From contig WBUK01000011.1 in NCBI GenBank assembly GCA_008933765.1, positions 62,001-126,000 of the forward strand: a DNA stretch of 64,000 bases. Direction: 5' to 3'. Each line of letters begins with the position of its first letter. The first letter of the stretch is position 1. Below are positions 34,895 through 43,987 of this stretch, piece after piece. The notes below the pieces were generated by a model, which saw only the letters and a program-made list of their open reading frames with translations, did not search any database and had not been told where the DNA came from. Origin of the DNA: Ignavibacteriaceae bacterium (lineage in GTDB: Bacteria; Bacteroidota; Ignavibacteria; Ignavibacteriales; Ignavibacteriaceae). The position numbers and the translations under genes are program-made.

Positions 34895-36610
34895 GTGAAT
34901 AAATTCTTTTTCAGTCTTTTTTTCAGCAGTCGGCGTAAACTCAGCGTAATCGATCTGTTGGTGGTTTTGGGGCTTGTATCGATACTCTATGCGGGTGTTT
35001 GGCTTGCTTCGCGTGCCCCGGCAATCGTATCGGCGCCCGAAATTTCCACCTCCCCGGCAGCGCTGCCGTTTTATGCTTTTTTCTCCTTTTTGCGGATGTT
35101 GGCGGCATACATCCTTTCGGTTGCTTTCACCTTAGTTTACGGAAGAGCAGCATCGCAGAACAGGCGTGCGGAAAAAATCATGATGCCCATCCTGGATATT
35201 CTGCAGAGTGTGCCGATACTTTCGTTTTTGCCCGTTGTAGTGCTTGCTTTGCGGGCGATACTCCCTCAGGGAATTGCCGCCGAGCTTAGCTCCGTGGTGC
35301 TGATTTTCACATCTCAGGTGTGGAACATGACCTTCGCCTGGTACCAGTCGCTTAACACAATCCCGAAAGACCTAAGCGAGGCAGCCGCAGTTAACAACCT
35401 GACCAAATGGCACAGATTCACGCTTCTCGAGTTTCCCTTCGGCACAATCAGTTTCATCTGGAACAGTATGATGAGTTGGGCAGGAGGATGGTTCTTCCTG
35501 ATGGCGGCTGAGATTTTCACCGTGGGTGATAAAGATTTTCGCTTGCCCGGGCTTGGTTCTTTTCTGCATGAAGCATCCGATAAGGGTGATTTCACGGCAA
35601 TCGTGCAGGGTGTTGTTACGCTTGTGTTGATGATTGTGATTTTGGATCAATTAGTTTGGCGGCCCCTTTTGGCGTGGTCTGACAAGTTTAAACTTGAAAT
35701 GACAACAGGTGCCGAGCCGCCAAAATCGTGGTTTTACTCATTACTTAAAAATTCAAACTTAGTGAAATGGTTCGATAACCGTGTGTTAAAACCCTTGATA
35801 AGCAGGGCTGATAAAAAAATATCAAGGCGGTCAACCCCGATAGAAATCCACTCCGAGCCGGGGAAAGGGGGCATAATCGGTAAAGTTGTACCGGTTGCCG
35901 TTATTGGGCTGATTTTGTTCGGCATCAGCAGTGGTGCAGTTATGCTTTCGAACCTGACTTTGAGCGAGTGGAGCGGCGTTTTCGAAGGTTTGGTGATGAC
36001 CTTTCTGCGGGTTTTCGTTACCCTGTTGATTGCTTTTTTGTGGACTGTACCCGTAGGCGTGCTTATAGCCACGAACCGTAAGGCAGCTGAGGTGCTTCAG
36101 CCATTGGTTCAGATTCTGGCGGCAGTGCCCGCTACGGCGCTTTTCCCGGTGGTGCTGTTGTTTTTCCTTTCGCTTCCTTTTGGGATGAACCTGGCGTCAA
36201 TTTTGCTGATGTTAATGGGCACGCAGTGGTACATCCTTTTCAATGTAATTGCGGGGGCTTCGGCTATCCCGACCGATCTGAAAAACACGGCGACACTTCT
36301 GCACTTAAAAGGGTTTAAGAAGTGGCGCATGCTGATTTTACCCGCTCTTTTCCCGTACCTTATCACCGGTGCCATTGCTGCCGGTGGCGGAGCGTGGAAT
36401 GCAAGCGTGGTGGCGGAGTTTGTCTCGTTTAACGGGAAAACCGTTGTTACCGGTGGGATTGGGGCTACAATTTCGCAGGCGACTGCCGAGGGCAACTTTC
36501 CGCTGTTGCTTGCCGCAACGCTTATTATGGTGGTTACCGTGGCACTTATCAACAGAACAGTTTGGCGGAGGCTCTACAATTTGGCGGAGGACAGGTTTAG
36601 AATTGATTAA
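34895..36610 (+). CDS. ABC transporter permease, duplicated anion-type (NitT/TauT-like)
   Basis: A 571-aa protein with two permease halves fused (about residues 15-265 and 325-560). Each half has several membrane helices and an EAA-type loop (EAAAVNNLTKWHRFTLLEFP in the first). This matches the COG4986-type duplicated anion permease. It starts with GTG at 34895. Its ATPase partner follows at 36727. No substrate-binding protein is nearby, so the substrate is unknown. Confidence 0.88.
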   Translation: MNKFFFSLFFSSRRKLSVIDLLVVLGLVSILYAGVWLASRAPAIVSAPEISTSPAALPFYAFFSFLRMLAAYILSVAFTLVYGRAASQNRRAEKIMMPILDILQSVPILSFLPVVVLALRAILPQGIAAELSSVVLIFTSQVWNMTFAWYQSLNTIPKDLSEAAAVNNLTKWHRFTLLEFPFGTISFIWNSMMSWAGGWFFLMAAEIFTVGDKDFRLPGLGSFLHEASDKGDFTAIVQGVVTLVLMIVILDQLVWRPLLAWSDKFKLEMTTGAEPPKSWFYSLLKNSNLVKWFDNRVLKPLISRADKKISRRSTPIEIHSEPGKGGIIGKVVPVAVIGLILFGISSGAVMLSNLTLSEWSGVFEGLVMTFLRVFVTLLIAFLWTVPVGVLIATNRKAAEVLQPLVQILAAVPATALFPVVLLFFLSLPFGMNLASILLMLMGTQWYILFNVIAGASAIPTDLKNTATLLHLKGFKKWRMLILPALFPYLITGAIAAGGGAWNASVVAEFVSFNGKTVVTGGIGATISQATAEGNFPLLLAATLIMVVTVALINRTVWRRLYNLAEDRFRID

Positions 36611-36726
36611 CTTTCTTCAGCGTAAGCTGCAAATTAAAACGGGATTGATTGTCGCCAACAACCGGTTAATTTGGGAGTAAAATAAATAATTTAAGAAGCA
36701 GGCGCGTGAAAAAACGGTAAAACAGA

Positions 36727-38007
36727 ATGAAAGCACCATTAGTACAACTGAAGAAAATCAACCAGGTTTACGGTAAAGGCGAGAAGCAGTTCCCCGCTTT
36801 GAAGCACATCGATCTGCAGATTAGGGAGGGTGAATTTGTTGCTTTGGTTGGGCCCTCCGGTTGCGGCAAGAGCACGCTTTTGCGCATAATCACCGGACTT
36901 CAAAAGGCGTCTTCGGGGGTAGTGAACTACAAAGGCGCTCCGCTTAAAGGTGTGAACAAAGAAGCAACAATAGTGTTCCAGACTTTTGGGCTTTTCCCAT
37001 GGTTCAATGTTATTGAAAATGTTGAACTGGCGCTCGCCGACAGGGATATGCCCGCAAAAATGAAAACCGCCCGCGCAACAGAGGCGATTGACCGCGTCGG
37101 GTTGGATGGTTACGAAATGGCATACCCGCGGGAGCTTTCCGGTGGTATGAGGCAAAAAACAGGCTTCGCCCGTGCAATAGTTGCGGAACCGGAACTGCTG
37201 TGCCTTGATGAACCCTTTTCTGCTCTTGATGTGATGAGTGCGGAAAGTTTGCGCGGCGAACTTCTTGAACTTTGGAGCGAGGGGAAGCTGCCAACAAAGG
37301 CTATTCTGCTGGTTACACACAACATTGAAGAAGCTGTTTTTATGGCTGACAGGATAGTGGTGATGGATAAGAACCCCGGCAGGGTTATTCATGAGCTTAT
37401 GGTGGGGCTGCCACACCCGCGAAACAGGAAGCACGCCGAGTTTCAACTGATGGTCGATCAGGTATATTCCCTCTTAGCGGGGCAGACACAACCGGAATAT
37501 TTGGAGTATGGAACAGCGCCGGGCGAGCCCGGTATAACAAGAAAACTTCCGGATGTGCCGATTGCCAATATCGCTTCGCTGCTCGAGGGGTTAATCGAGC
37601 ACAACAACAAAGATGTTGACCTGTACAAATTAGCCGATGAGTTCGGACACGACTCTGATTCGGTGTTGATGGCAACCGAGGCGTGTGAACTGCTGGGGTT
37701 TGTAGATGTGAAACAGGGGGATGTATCAATTACGCCACTTGGGCAAACCTACGCAGAAGCCTCGATAACCGCAAGGAAAGAAATCTTTGCCGCCAGAGTT
37801 AAGAGAATACCTATTTTCAGTTGGCTGATTAATCTGTTAAGCAGTTCTGATGAACGAAAAATTGAACGACCCGTGCTGCTGGCTGCACTGGAACTTGAGT
37901 TTCACCCTGAAGAAGCTGAAATTCAGATTGATGTGCTGATAAACTGGGGCAGGTACGCTGAAGAATTTGTTTATGATGATACCAATGAAACTATCTATTT
38001 GGAGTAG
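36727..38007 (+). CDS. ABC transporter ATP-binding protein with C-terminal AAA-associated domain
   Basis: A 426-aa NitT/TauT-type ATPase. Walker A GPSGCGKST (about residues 42-50), signature LSGGMRQK, Walker B LLCLDEPFSALD and the switch LVTHN are intact. Residues about 275-426 form an extra AAA-associated C-terminal domain often found with the duplicated anion permease. It pairs with the upstream fused permease. Confidence 0.92.
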   Translation: MKAPLVQLKKINQVYGKGEKQFPALKHIDLQIREGEFVALVGPSGCGKSTLLRIITGLQKASSGVVNYKGAPLKGVNKEATIVFQTFGLFPWFNVIENVELALADRDMPAKMKTARATEAIDRVGLDGYEMAYPRELSGGMRQKTGFARAIVAEPELLCLDEPFSALDVMSAESLRGELLELWSEGKLPTKAILLVTHNIEEAVFMADRIVVMDKNPGRVIHELMVGLPHPRNRKHAEFQLMVDQVYSLLAGQTQPEYLEYGTAPGEPGITRKLPDVPIANIASLLEGLIEHNNKDVDLYKLADEFGHDSDSVLMATEACELLGFVDVKQGDVSITPLGQTYAEASITARKEIFAARVKRIPIFSWLINLLSSSDERKIERPVLLAALELEFHPEEAEIQIDVLINWGRYAEEFVYDDTNETIYLE

Positions 38008-38206
38008 AAAGTTTTTGCTGCCGGATTAAATAGAATTGTTAAGTTTTACTTTCCGATTTAATTGGGCTGTCAAATTTTTACAGTCCTGTTAAATTAAATA
38101 GTCAAATTTTTGCTTTCTGTTTAAATAAGACGGTTAAATTTCTACAGATTGATATTTTCCGTTAAGCGGAGTTTAATACAATTAAACAAAAAATTTATGA
38201 GTTGAT

Positions 38207-38995
38207 TTGAAAAAGTTTCTTTTAATATTTGCTGTTTTTGCAACCGCTGTTGCAATATATGGTTCGTTGCACAGCCTGCACTTCTGTAACCGGGCAAATA
38301 CCGGTCAGGATACCCTGATAAATTATAAGCTTGGTGAAACGGAAGTTACAATTAATTATAAAAACTTCCGCAATACAGGCGGAGTTGCTTATATAATACT
38401 TCACGACGATGAAAACACGGCGGTGGAAGCAACTGATTCAGTTATTGCAGACAACGGCAGCGCAATGATTGAAATTCAGGCAAAAGGAACAAGAGATATT
38501 AAATTCAGGCTAAACGGCGCTGTGTTTGCTTTCGATCCGAACAGAATATTCACCCCTGTGGGTGTGGCAAAAACCTTGCGTAATTACGGCAAAACTTCCC
38601 CTGAAGCGGAAAAAACAGTCGGCGATTTCGGCGTGTTTTTAATTTCACTGTTGGAAAAATATGATACCGTTGTTGCGGTTCATAACAACAAACGGGGATA
38701 CTCACTGAAAGATTATCTGCCCGGTGCCGCTTATCAAAACGACGCAGAAGAAGTGTTTTGGGATAAAGAAACCTCGCCTAACGATTTCTTCTTTGTGGTT
38801 GAACGGGACGATTTTGAAGCGCTGAAAGAAAAAGGCTTTAATGTTGTGCTTCAGGCACCGGCTTCGGTAACCGACGATGGCTCTCTCTCGGTTTACTGCC
38901 AGCAAAAAGGGTTAAGATACTTCAACTGCGAAGCGTTCGAAGGCAACCTCAAAAAACAAATTGAAATGCTGCGTGCCCTTTCAGGTGCGGAATAG
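38207..38995 (+). CDS. Exported protein of unknown function, possible zinc-hydrolase-like
   Basis: A 262-aa protein with a signal-like N-terminus (KKFLLIFAVFATAVAIYG). HDDE at about residues 66-69, a conserved-looking FDPNRIFT, and a later VVAVHNN give an H-x-x-E ... H order reminiscent of M14-like zinc carboxypeptidase or deacylase folds. This is only a motif resemblance. The start codon seems to be TTG at 38207. The 200 bp upstream hold degenerate repeats of a GTTAAATTTNTACAG-like sequence. Confidence 0.55.
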   Translation: MKKFLLIFAVFATAVAIYGSLHSLHFCNRANTGQDTLINYKLGETEVTINYKNFRNTGGVAYIILHDDENTAVEATDSVIADNGSAMIEIQAKGTRDIKFRLNGAVFAFDPNRIFTPVGVAKTLRNYGKTSPEAEKTVGDFGVFLISLLEKYDTVVAVHNNKRGYSLKDYLPGAAYQNDAEEVFWDKETSPNDFFFVVERDDFEALKEKGFNVVLQAPASVTDDGSLSVYCQQKGLRYFNCEAFEGNLKKQIEMLRALSGAE

Positions 38996-39135
38996 ATTGA
39001 TTTTTCGTAAAAATTCCACCACCCTTTCCGGCACGAACACAAAACGGCTTACGCACCTATCTTAGCAAAGGTTGCAGTTGAATTTATTAAACTTTATTAA
39101 ACCGGCATAGTGAACCCCGTTCTGAGGCAAGCCAA

Positions 39136-39184
39136 AAGCCCGGCACCACTTCCCCCTGAGCCAAAAGAGGGCGGGCTTTCTTAT
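39136..39184 (+). terminator. Possible rho-independent terminator
   Basis: AAAGCCCG (39136-39143) and CGGGCTTT (39173-39180) form an 8-bp stem with a 29-nt loop, followed by CTTATATTT. It lies between the exported protein and the glycosyltransferase pair. Confidence 0.55.
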
Positions 39185-39215
39185 ATTTAAGGCTTAGTTT
39201 TTAAGTTTTAAGAGA

Positions 39216-40370
39216 ATGTCGAAAAAGAAAATTATTATCGTTGGGCCCGCTTACCCCTATCGGGGCGGGAACTCGTTGTTTGTGCAGAGCCTTTACGATG
39301 TGCTGAAAGATGATTTTGAAGTTAAGGTAATAAACTATAAACTTTTATACCCCTCGTTTCTTTTCCCCGGAACTACGCAGTTCGATAAAAGTGAAAAGAA
39401 TGTTAAAGTTGCCCCTAACGAGCGGCTGATTAACTCGATTAACCCCTTTAACTGGCTTTCCGTTGCAAAAAGAATTGCAGCTGAAAATGCCGATCTTGTT
39501 GTTTTCGACTGGTGGCAGCCCTTTTTTGGCCCCTGCCACAGGGTAATTTCCGGCAAAATTAAAAAGAAATACGGCAAAAAAATTCTTTTTATCACTGAAA
39601 ATTATATTTCGCACGAGGGAAGTTTTATAGACCACACCCTTACCCGGATTGGGCTTAAGCACGCAGGAGCGTTTCTTACACTTTCGGCACGCGTGGCAGA
39701 CGAACTGAAAAACACAGCCGGCGAAAGAAAAATTTACAGAAGCGAACTCCCTGTTTACGACTGCTACAACGAAACTTACGGAATCTCTTCCGAAGAAGCG
39801 AAAGTTTCTTTCAGTTTCCCGAAAGACTCTAAAGTTATACTCTTTTTTGGGTATATACGCAAATATAAAGGGCTTGATATCCTGTTGGATGCAATGCCCG
39901 AGATAATAAAGCGTGATCCTTCGATTAAGCTTCTGATTGCCGGTGAATTTTACGATGAGTTCGAGTTTTACCGCGGAATGATAGATAAACTTAACATCGG
40001 CACCTCTGTTTACATGATAAATAAGTTTATTTCAAACGAAGAGGTTTATAAATATTATGAGCCTGCCGATCTTGTAGTGCTTCCTTACCGAAGCGGAACG
40101 CAGTCGGGGATTTTGAACATGGCGTATGGTTTCTTAAAGCCCGTTCTGGTTACCAATGTGGGCGGTTTGGCAGAATTTGTTGACGAGGGGAAATCAGGGT
40201 TTGTTGTGGAACCGAACTCGCCGGAAGCAATAGCAGAAGGGGTGATGAAATTCTTTGAAGCGCGCGAAAAATTTGATTTCACGGGCTACATTTCGGAAAA
40301 AGTGAGATCGAACGGGTTTAACCAAATGCCGGAGTTGTTCGGCACCATTATCGAAGAGACGGCGAAATGA
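39216..40370 (+). CDS. Glycosyltransferase family 4
   Basis: A 384-aa GT-B protein. The N-terminal VGPAYPYRGGNSLFVQSL and the C-terminal donor-binding part (FFGYIRKYKGLDILLDA, EVYKYYEPADLVVLPYRSGTQSGILNMAYG) fit GT4. It probably adds sugars to a lipid or surface polysaccharide. It overlaps the next glycosyltransferase gene by 4 bp (ATGA). Confidence 0.88.
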   Translation: MSKKKIIIVGPAYPYRGGNSLFVQSLYDVLKDDFEVKVINYKLLYPSFLFPGTTQFDKSEKNVKVAPNERLINSINPFNWLSVAKRIAAENADLVVFDWWQPFFGPCHRVISGKIKKKYGKKILFITENYISHEGSFIDHTLTRIGLKHAGAFLTLSARVADELKNTAGERKIYRSELPVYDCYNETYGISSEEAKVSFSFPKDSKVILFFGYIRKYKGLDILLDAMPEIIKRDPSIKLLIAGEFYDEFEFYRGMIDKLNIGTSVYMINKFISNEEVYKYYEPADLVVLPYRSGTQSGILNMAYGFLKPVLVTNVGGLAEFVDEGKSGFVVEPNSPEAIAEGVMKFFEAREKFDFTGYISEKVRSNGFNQMPELFGTIIEETAK

Positions 40371-41509
40371 TTCTAAAGCACGATTGCGCCCACTTCCCGG
40401 GCGATCGCCCATGCAAATTCAATAAACTTTACGGCAGAATGTGCGATAACTGCGAGGACTATACCCCGGTGAAGCCAAACCGCCCGGAGTTTTCGGTGAT
40501 AATAATTAAACTTGACGCTCTTGGCGATGTGTTGCGTACAACCGCTATTCTCCCTGCAGTTAAAAGAAAATATCCCGCGGCGCATATCACCTGGATTACA
40601 CGGCGAAACGCAATCCCCGTGTTTGATAACCTTCCTACCGTGAACGAAGTGGTGGCTTTTGAAGATACAGAACGGCTTCTGGCTGTGGGGCAGTTTAACT
40701 TTGATGTTTTAATTCATCCCGATGCTTCACCTGAGAGCGCACCCCTTGCAACGATGATCAGAGCGAAAGAAAAATTCGGGTTTATCACTGACAAGGCGGG
40801 CAAAGTTTTCCCCGCAAACAAAGAAGCAGAAGAGTGGTTTGAGATGGGCGCCTTTGACCAATACAAAAAGGCGAACAAAAAAACTTACCAACAGATTATT
40901 CACGAAATTGCACGGCTTCCGTACCAAAAAGATGAAATTCAGATTCACCTCACACCGCAGGAATTTGAAAAACGGGATAAATTCGTAGCCGGGCATGATT
41001 TAGCAGGGGCAAAATATATTCTGGGGATAAATGTAGGCGCTTCGGGCAGGTGGCAGCTGAAACAGTGGCGGATGGATGGATTTTTCGAACTTATCCCTCA
41101 ACTTTACGGTGTTATCCCCGGGTTGAAAATTCTGCTTTACGGCGGCAAGGATGAAGCAAGCAGAATTAATGAGCTTACCGAGCGCTTCCCCGCTCTTATT
41201 TCCACAGGAACTGACAACGACTTGAGGTCATTTTTTGCTCTGATGGATATTCCGGGGGTGGTGATAACAGGCGATACGATGGCTTTGCACGCTGCAACTG
41301 CCTTAAGGAAAAGGGTGGTTTGCTTGTTTGGCCCCACTTCCTCCAACGAAATTGAAGATTACGGCAGGATTATTAAGGTTATACCGAAGATGGACTGCCT
41401 TGTCTGCTACAAACCTACATGCGATTTTGACCCTAATTGCATGGATTTAATCTCGACGGAAATGGTGCTGAACGCTGTCCTTTTTGCGTTTGATTTGGGG
41501 TTGGCATAA
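40367..41509 (+). CDS. Glycosyltransferase family 9 (heptosyltransferase-like)
   Basis: A 380-aa GT9 protein with IIKLDALGDVLRTTAILPA, GASGRWQLKQW, and VVITGDTMALHAATALRKRVVCLFGPT. A short Cys-rich N-terminal extension (four Cys within the first 28 residues, including CDNC) may bind metal and is unusual. More Cys occur near the C-terminus (CLVCYKPTC). The upstream GT4 gene is translationally coupled, suggesting joint work on lipopolysaccharide-type glycans. Confidence 0.88.
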   Translation: MILKHDCAHFPGDRPCKFNKLYGRMCDNCEDYTPVKPNRPEFSVIIIKLDALGDVLRTTAILPAVKRKYPAAHITWITRRNAIPVFDNLPTVNEVVAFEDTERLLAVGQFNFDVLIHPDASPESAPLATMIRAKEKFGFITDKAGKVFPANKEAEEWFEMGAFDQYKKANKKTYQQIIHEIARLPYQKDEIQIHLTPQEFEKRDKFVAGHDLAGAKYILGINVGASGRWQLKQWRMDGFFELIPQLYGVIPGLKILLYGGKDEASRINELTERFPALISTGTDNDLRSFFALMDIPGVVITGDTMALHAATALRKRVVCLFGPTSSNEIEDYGRIIKVIPKMDCLVCYKPTCDFDPNCMDLISTEMVLNAVLFAFDLGLA

Positions 41510-41554
41510 CAGGACTTGGCTGCTGAAATGGTGCTGAAGTGAGTGCCTTTCGGG

Positions 41555-41648
41555 TTTGATCCCGCCCCGGCGAAAAATTTGCGTGCTTAACAACATTTGA
41601 AACATTAATTTTGAAACAGTTTGATCCCGCCCCGGCGGAAAATTTGCG
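41555..41648. repeat. Direct repeat after the GT9 gene
   Basis: TTTGATCCCGCCCCGGCG with flanking AAAATTTGCG occurs at 41555-41583 and 41620-41648, period 65 bp. A related duplication (GAAATGGTGCTGAA at 41459 and 41526) reaches back into the GT9 gene. Confidence 0.85.
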
Positions 41649-41739
41649 ACGGAAACTCTCAAATGAAAATAATGCTGTTATTTGAAAATTATTGGCTATA
41701 TTGCATGTCCTGATTTAGAACCTTGTTAAAAGAAGCTGA

Positions 41740-43197
41740 ATGAAAAAAATTAGTTACTTTTTTTCTTGCCTCGTTCTTTTCTTCTTTACAACGGCGGGGC
41801 AGACAAATTTTCTGAACTTTCTGACTTATATCAATTCAATTGACGACCCGGTCAGAAAAACAGCAGTGGCGGATTCATTTGTTAATGCAAACCGTTCTGC
41901 AGGAATACCTATTCGTGAGGGGAACATGGCGGTGTTTTTGTATAACAACAACGCTAACTATGTTCAAATTGCGGGGGACTTCACTTCATGGTCGGCAAGT
42001 GTTACTATGACAAGAATCAGTAACACCAACCTTTTCTATTATTTCCGTTCCTTTGAATTAAATGCACGGTTAGACTATAAATTGGTGCTGAACGGAAACA
42101 ACATGATCTTAGATCCGTTGAATCCAAGGACCTGCCCGGGAGGGTTTGGGCCTAACTCAGAACTTGCAATGCCGAACTATGTGCAACCGTGGGAGATCGT
42201 AAGGCGTCCCGGGCTGCCCGCAGGTTCAGTTTTAAGTTTGGTAATAAGCAGCACTAACACCAATTCTTCTTTCACTTATTATGTCTATTTGCCACCGGGG
42301 TATGATTCGACTGACACACAGCGCTACCCAACTGTCTATTTCCAGGATGGGTTAGAGTATCTTTCACTGGCACAGGCTGCTACAATTCTGGATAATGCAA
42401 TAGATGTGAAGAAAATTGAGCCGGTTATCGCTGTCTTTGTGAAACCGAACAACAGAAATGACGAGTATGCCGGCGGGCTGAGAAATGCTTATGCTGCTTT
42501 TTTTACGCAGGAATTGGTGCCGCTTATCGACCAACGCTATAAAACAATTCAGAACAAAAAAAAGCGGCTTGTGCTCGGTGATTCTTACGGCGGCAACATT
42601 TCAGCAATAATTTCGTGGAACTACCCGGAGGTTTTTGGGAATTGCGGGCTTCATTCAGCGGCATTTCAACCGAACAATTATGAAATCTATAGAGCAATAA
42701 CAAGCAGCCCGAAAAAAGATATTAAATATTTCGCAATCTGGGGCACTTACGAACCACTTTTCACGATTATGAGAACCTTCCGCGATACTCTTACGCAAAA
42801 AGGATATACTATTAAAACAGCGGAATACCCCGAGGGGCACAGCTGGGGGCTTTGGCGAGCTAATATTATGAACATGATTGCGTGGTACTTTCCGGGTGGA
42901 ACTCTCGCCGTGAAAGAACCCGGAACCGTGCCGGCAGAGTTTAAACTTTTCCAGAACAACCCGAATCCGTTTAACCCGGAAACTAAGATATCCTTCTCAC
43001 TTCCAAAAGGGGGAGAAACTACACTAATCATCTATGATTTACGCGGTAACGAAGTGGCGGTTCTGATAGACCGATACCTTTCATCCGGGTTCCATGCTAT
43101 AGATTTCCGACCGCAGGGGCTGCCTTCAGGCATTTATTTTGCGCGGTTAACCTCCGGCAAATACACCGCTACCATTAAATTAGCGTATCTGAAATAA
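41740..43197 (+). CDS. Secreted esterase with CBM48-like domain and type IX sorting domain
   Basis: A 485-aa exported protein. After a signal peptide, an early-set/CBM48-like domain (about 55-130; VQIAGDFTSWSASVTMTRI) precedes an esterase-D type alpha/beta hydrolase (about 165-385) with nucleophile LGDSYGGN and His in EGHSWGLW. The C-terminal 80 residues are a type IX secretion sorting domain (NNPNPFNPETKISFSLP ... SGIYFARL). Possible substrates are ferulate or acetyl esters on polysaccharide; not determined by sequence. Confidence 0.87.
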   Translation: MKKISYFFSCLVLFFFTTAGQTNFLNFLTYINSIDDPVRKTAVADSFVNANRSAGIPIREGNMAVFLYNNNANYVQIAGDFTSWSASVTMTRISNTNLFYYFRSFELNARLDYKLVLNGNNMILDPLNPRTCPGGFGPNSELAMPNYVQPWEIVRRPGLPAGSVLSLVISSTNTNSSFTYYVYLPPGYDSTDTQRYPTVYFQDGLEYLSLAQAATILDNAIDVKKIEPVIAVFVKPNNRNDEYAGGLRNAYAAFFTQELVPLIDQRYKTIQNKKKRLVLGDSYGGNISAIISWNYPEVFGNCGLHSAAFQPNNYEIYRAITSSPKKDIKYFAIWGTYEPLFTIMRTFRDTLTQKGYTIKTAEYPEGHSWGLWRANIMNMIAWYFPGGTLAVKEPGTVPAEFKLFQNNPNPFNPETKISFSLPKGGETTLIIYDLRGNEVAVLIDRYLSSGFHAIDFRPQGLPSGIYFARLTSGKYTATIKLAYLK

Positions 43198-43336
43198 ACC
43201 GCGGGTTAACGCCTGCCAATTCTTTAGTTACTGCGGAAATTCTGATTTCTTCAAAAACCGTCATATTTTTAAAGAGAAAATTTTCCGAAGACAACTGCTT
43301 TTTCAGCCGGTTACTACTTTTTCAAAGAGATAATTA

Positions 43337-43789
43337 CTATTTTTTCAAAGACATGTTGAAAGTGTAGGTGCTGTCTCTCATAAACGGATAACTTTTGAAA
43401 GTCATAACCAATTTACCGTCAACTTTGCCGGAAGCGGAATTTAATTTGCCCCCAAACTGAAACAAGCTGCCGCCAGATGATTCAAAAGTGAGGTAAAGCG
43501 AATCATTCTTCACTTCACCCATTGGTGATAATCTGCGGGTTATTGTGGTGGAGGAAGAACCGGAATTTTTAAACTCTAAATAACCTTCCCCGGTTAGTGA
43601 TGTTTTTGTGCCTGAAGCATTGTATGCAACGATTGCATATTCAAGCCCCGAGGCTGATTTTACAGAATCGCGCCAGTTGCCCGCATAGGGGGAAGTGGGC
43701 TCCGGTGGCGGACCCGAAGGGTTGTCATCCGATGAACAGCCGACAAATAAAAATACAAGGGGCAAAACTAACAGGAAAATCTTTCGCAT
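43337..43789 (-). CDS. Small lipoprotein, unknown function
   Basis: A 150-aa lipoprotein: signal peptide with FLFVGC lipobox (Cys18), a Ser/Gly/Pro linker (DDNPSGPPPEPTSP), and one beta-rich domain (about 35-150). No family recognised. It faces the esterase gene tail to tail. Confidence 0.7.
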   Translation of the reverse strand: MRKIFLLVLPLVFLFVGCSSDDNPSGPPPEPTSPYAGNWRDSVKSASGLEYAIVAYNASGTKTSLTGEGYLEFKNSGSSSTTITRRLSPMGEVKNDSLYLTFESSGGSLFQFGGKLNSASGKVDGKLVMTFKSYPFMRDSTYTFNMSLKK

Positions 43790-43987
43790 TTTGATTCCGA
43801 AGTTAAATTAAAAAAAGAGAATGCCAAATTTATAGACTAATGCCATCATTTCAAAGATAATTATCAACAAAACCCACATAATTGTTCCATTATTTTATTA
43901 TTTGTAAATTCCAATTAATTGTTGCAATTTAACAGGTTAAATTCAAAACAAAAATCAATCTTTAATTTTAACCCAAAATCAAACTCC

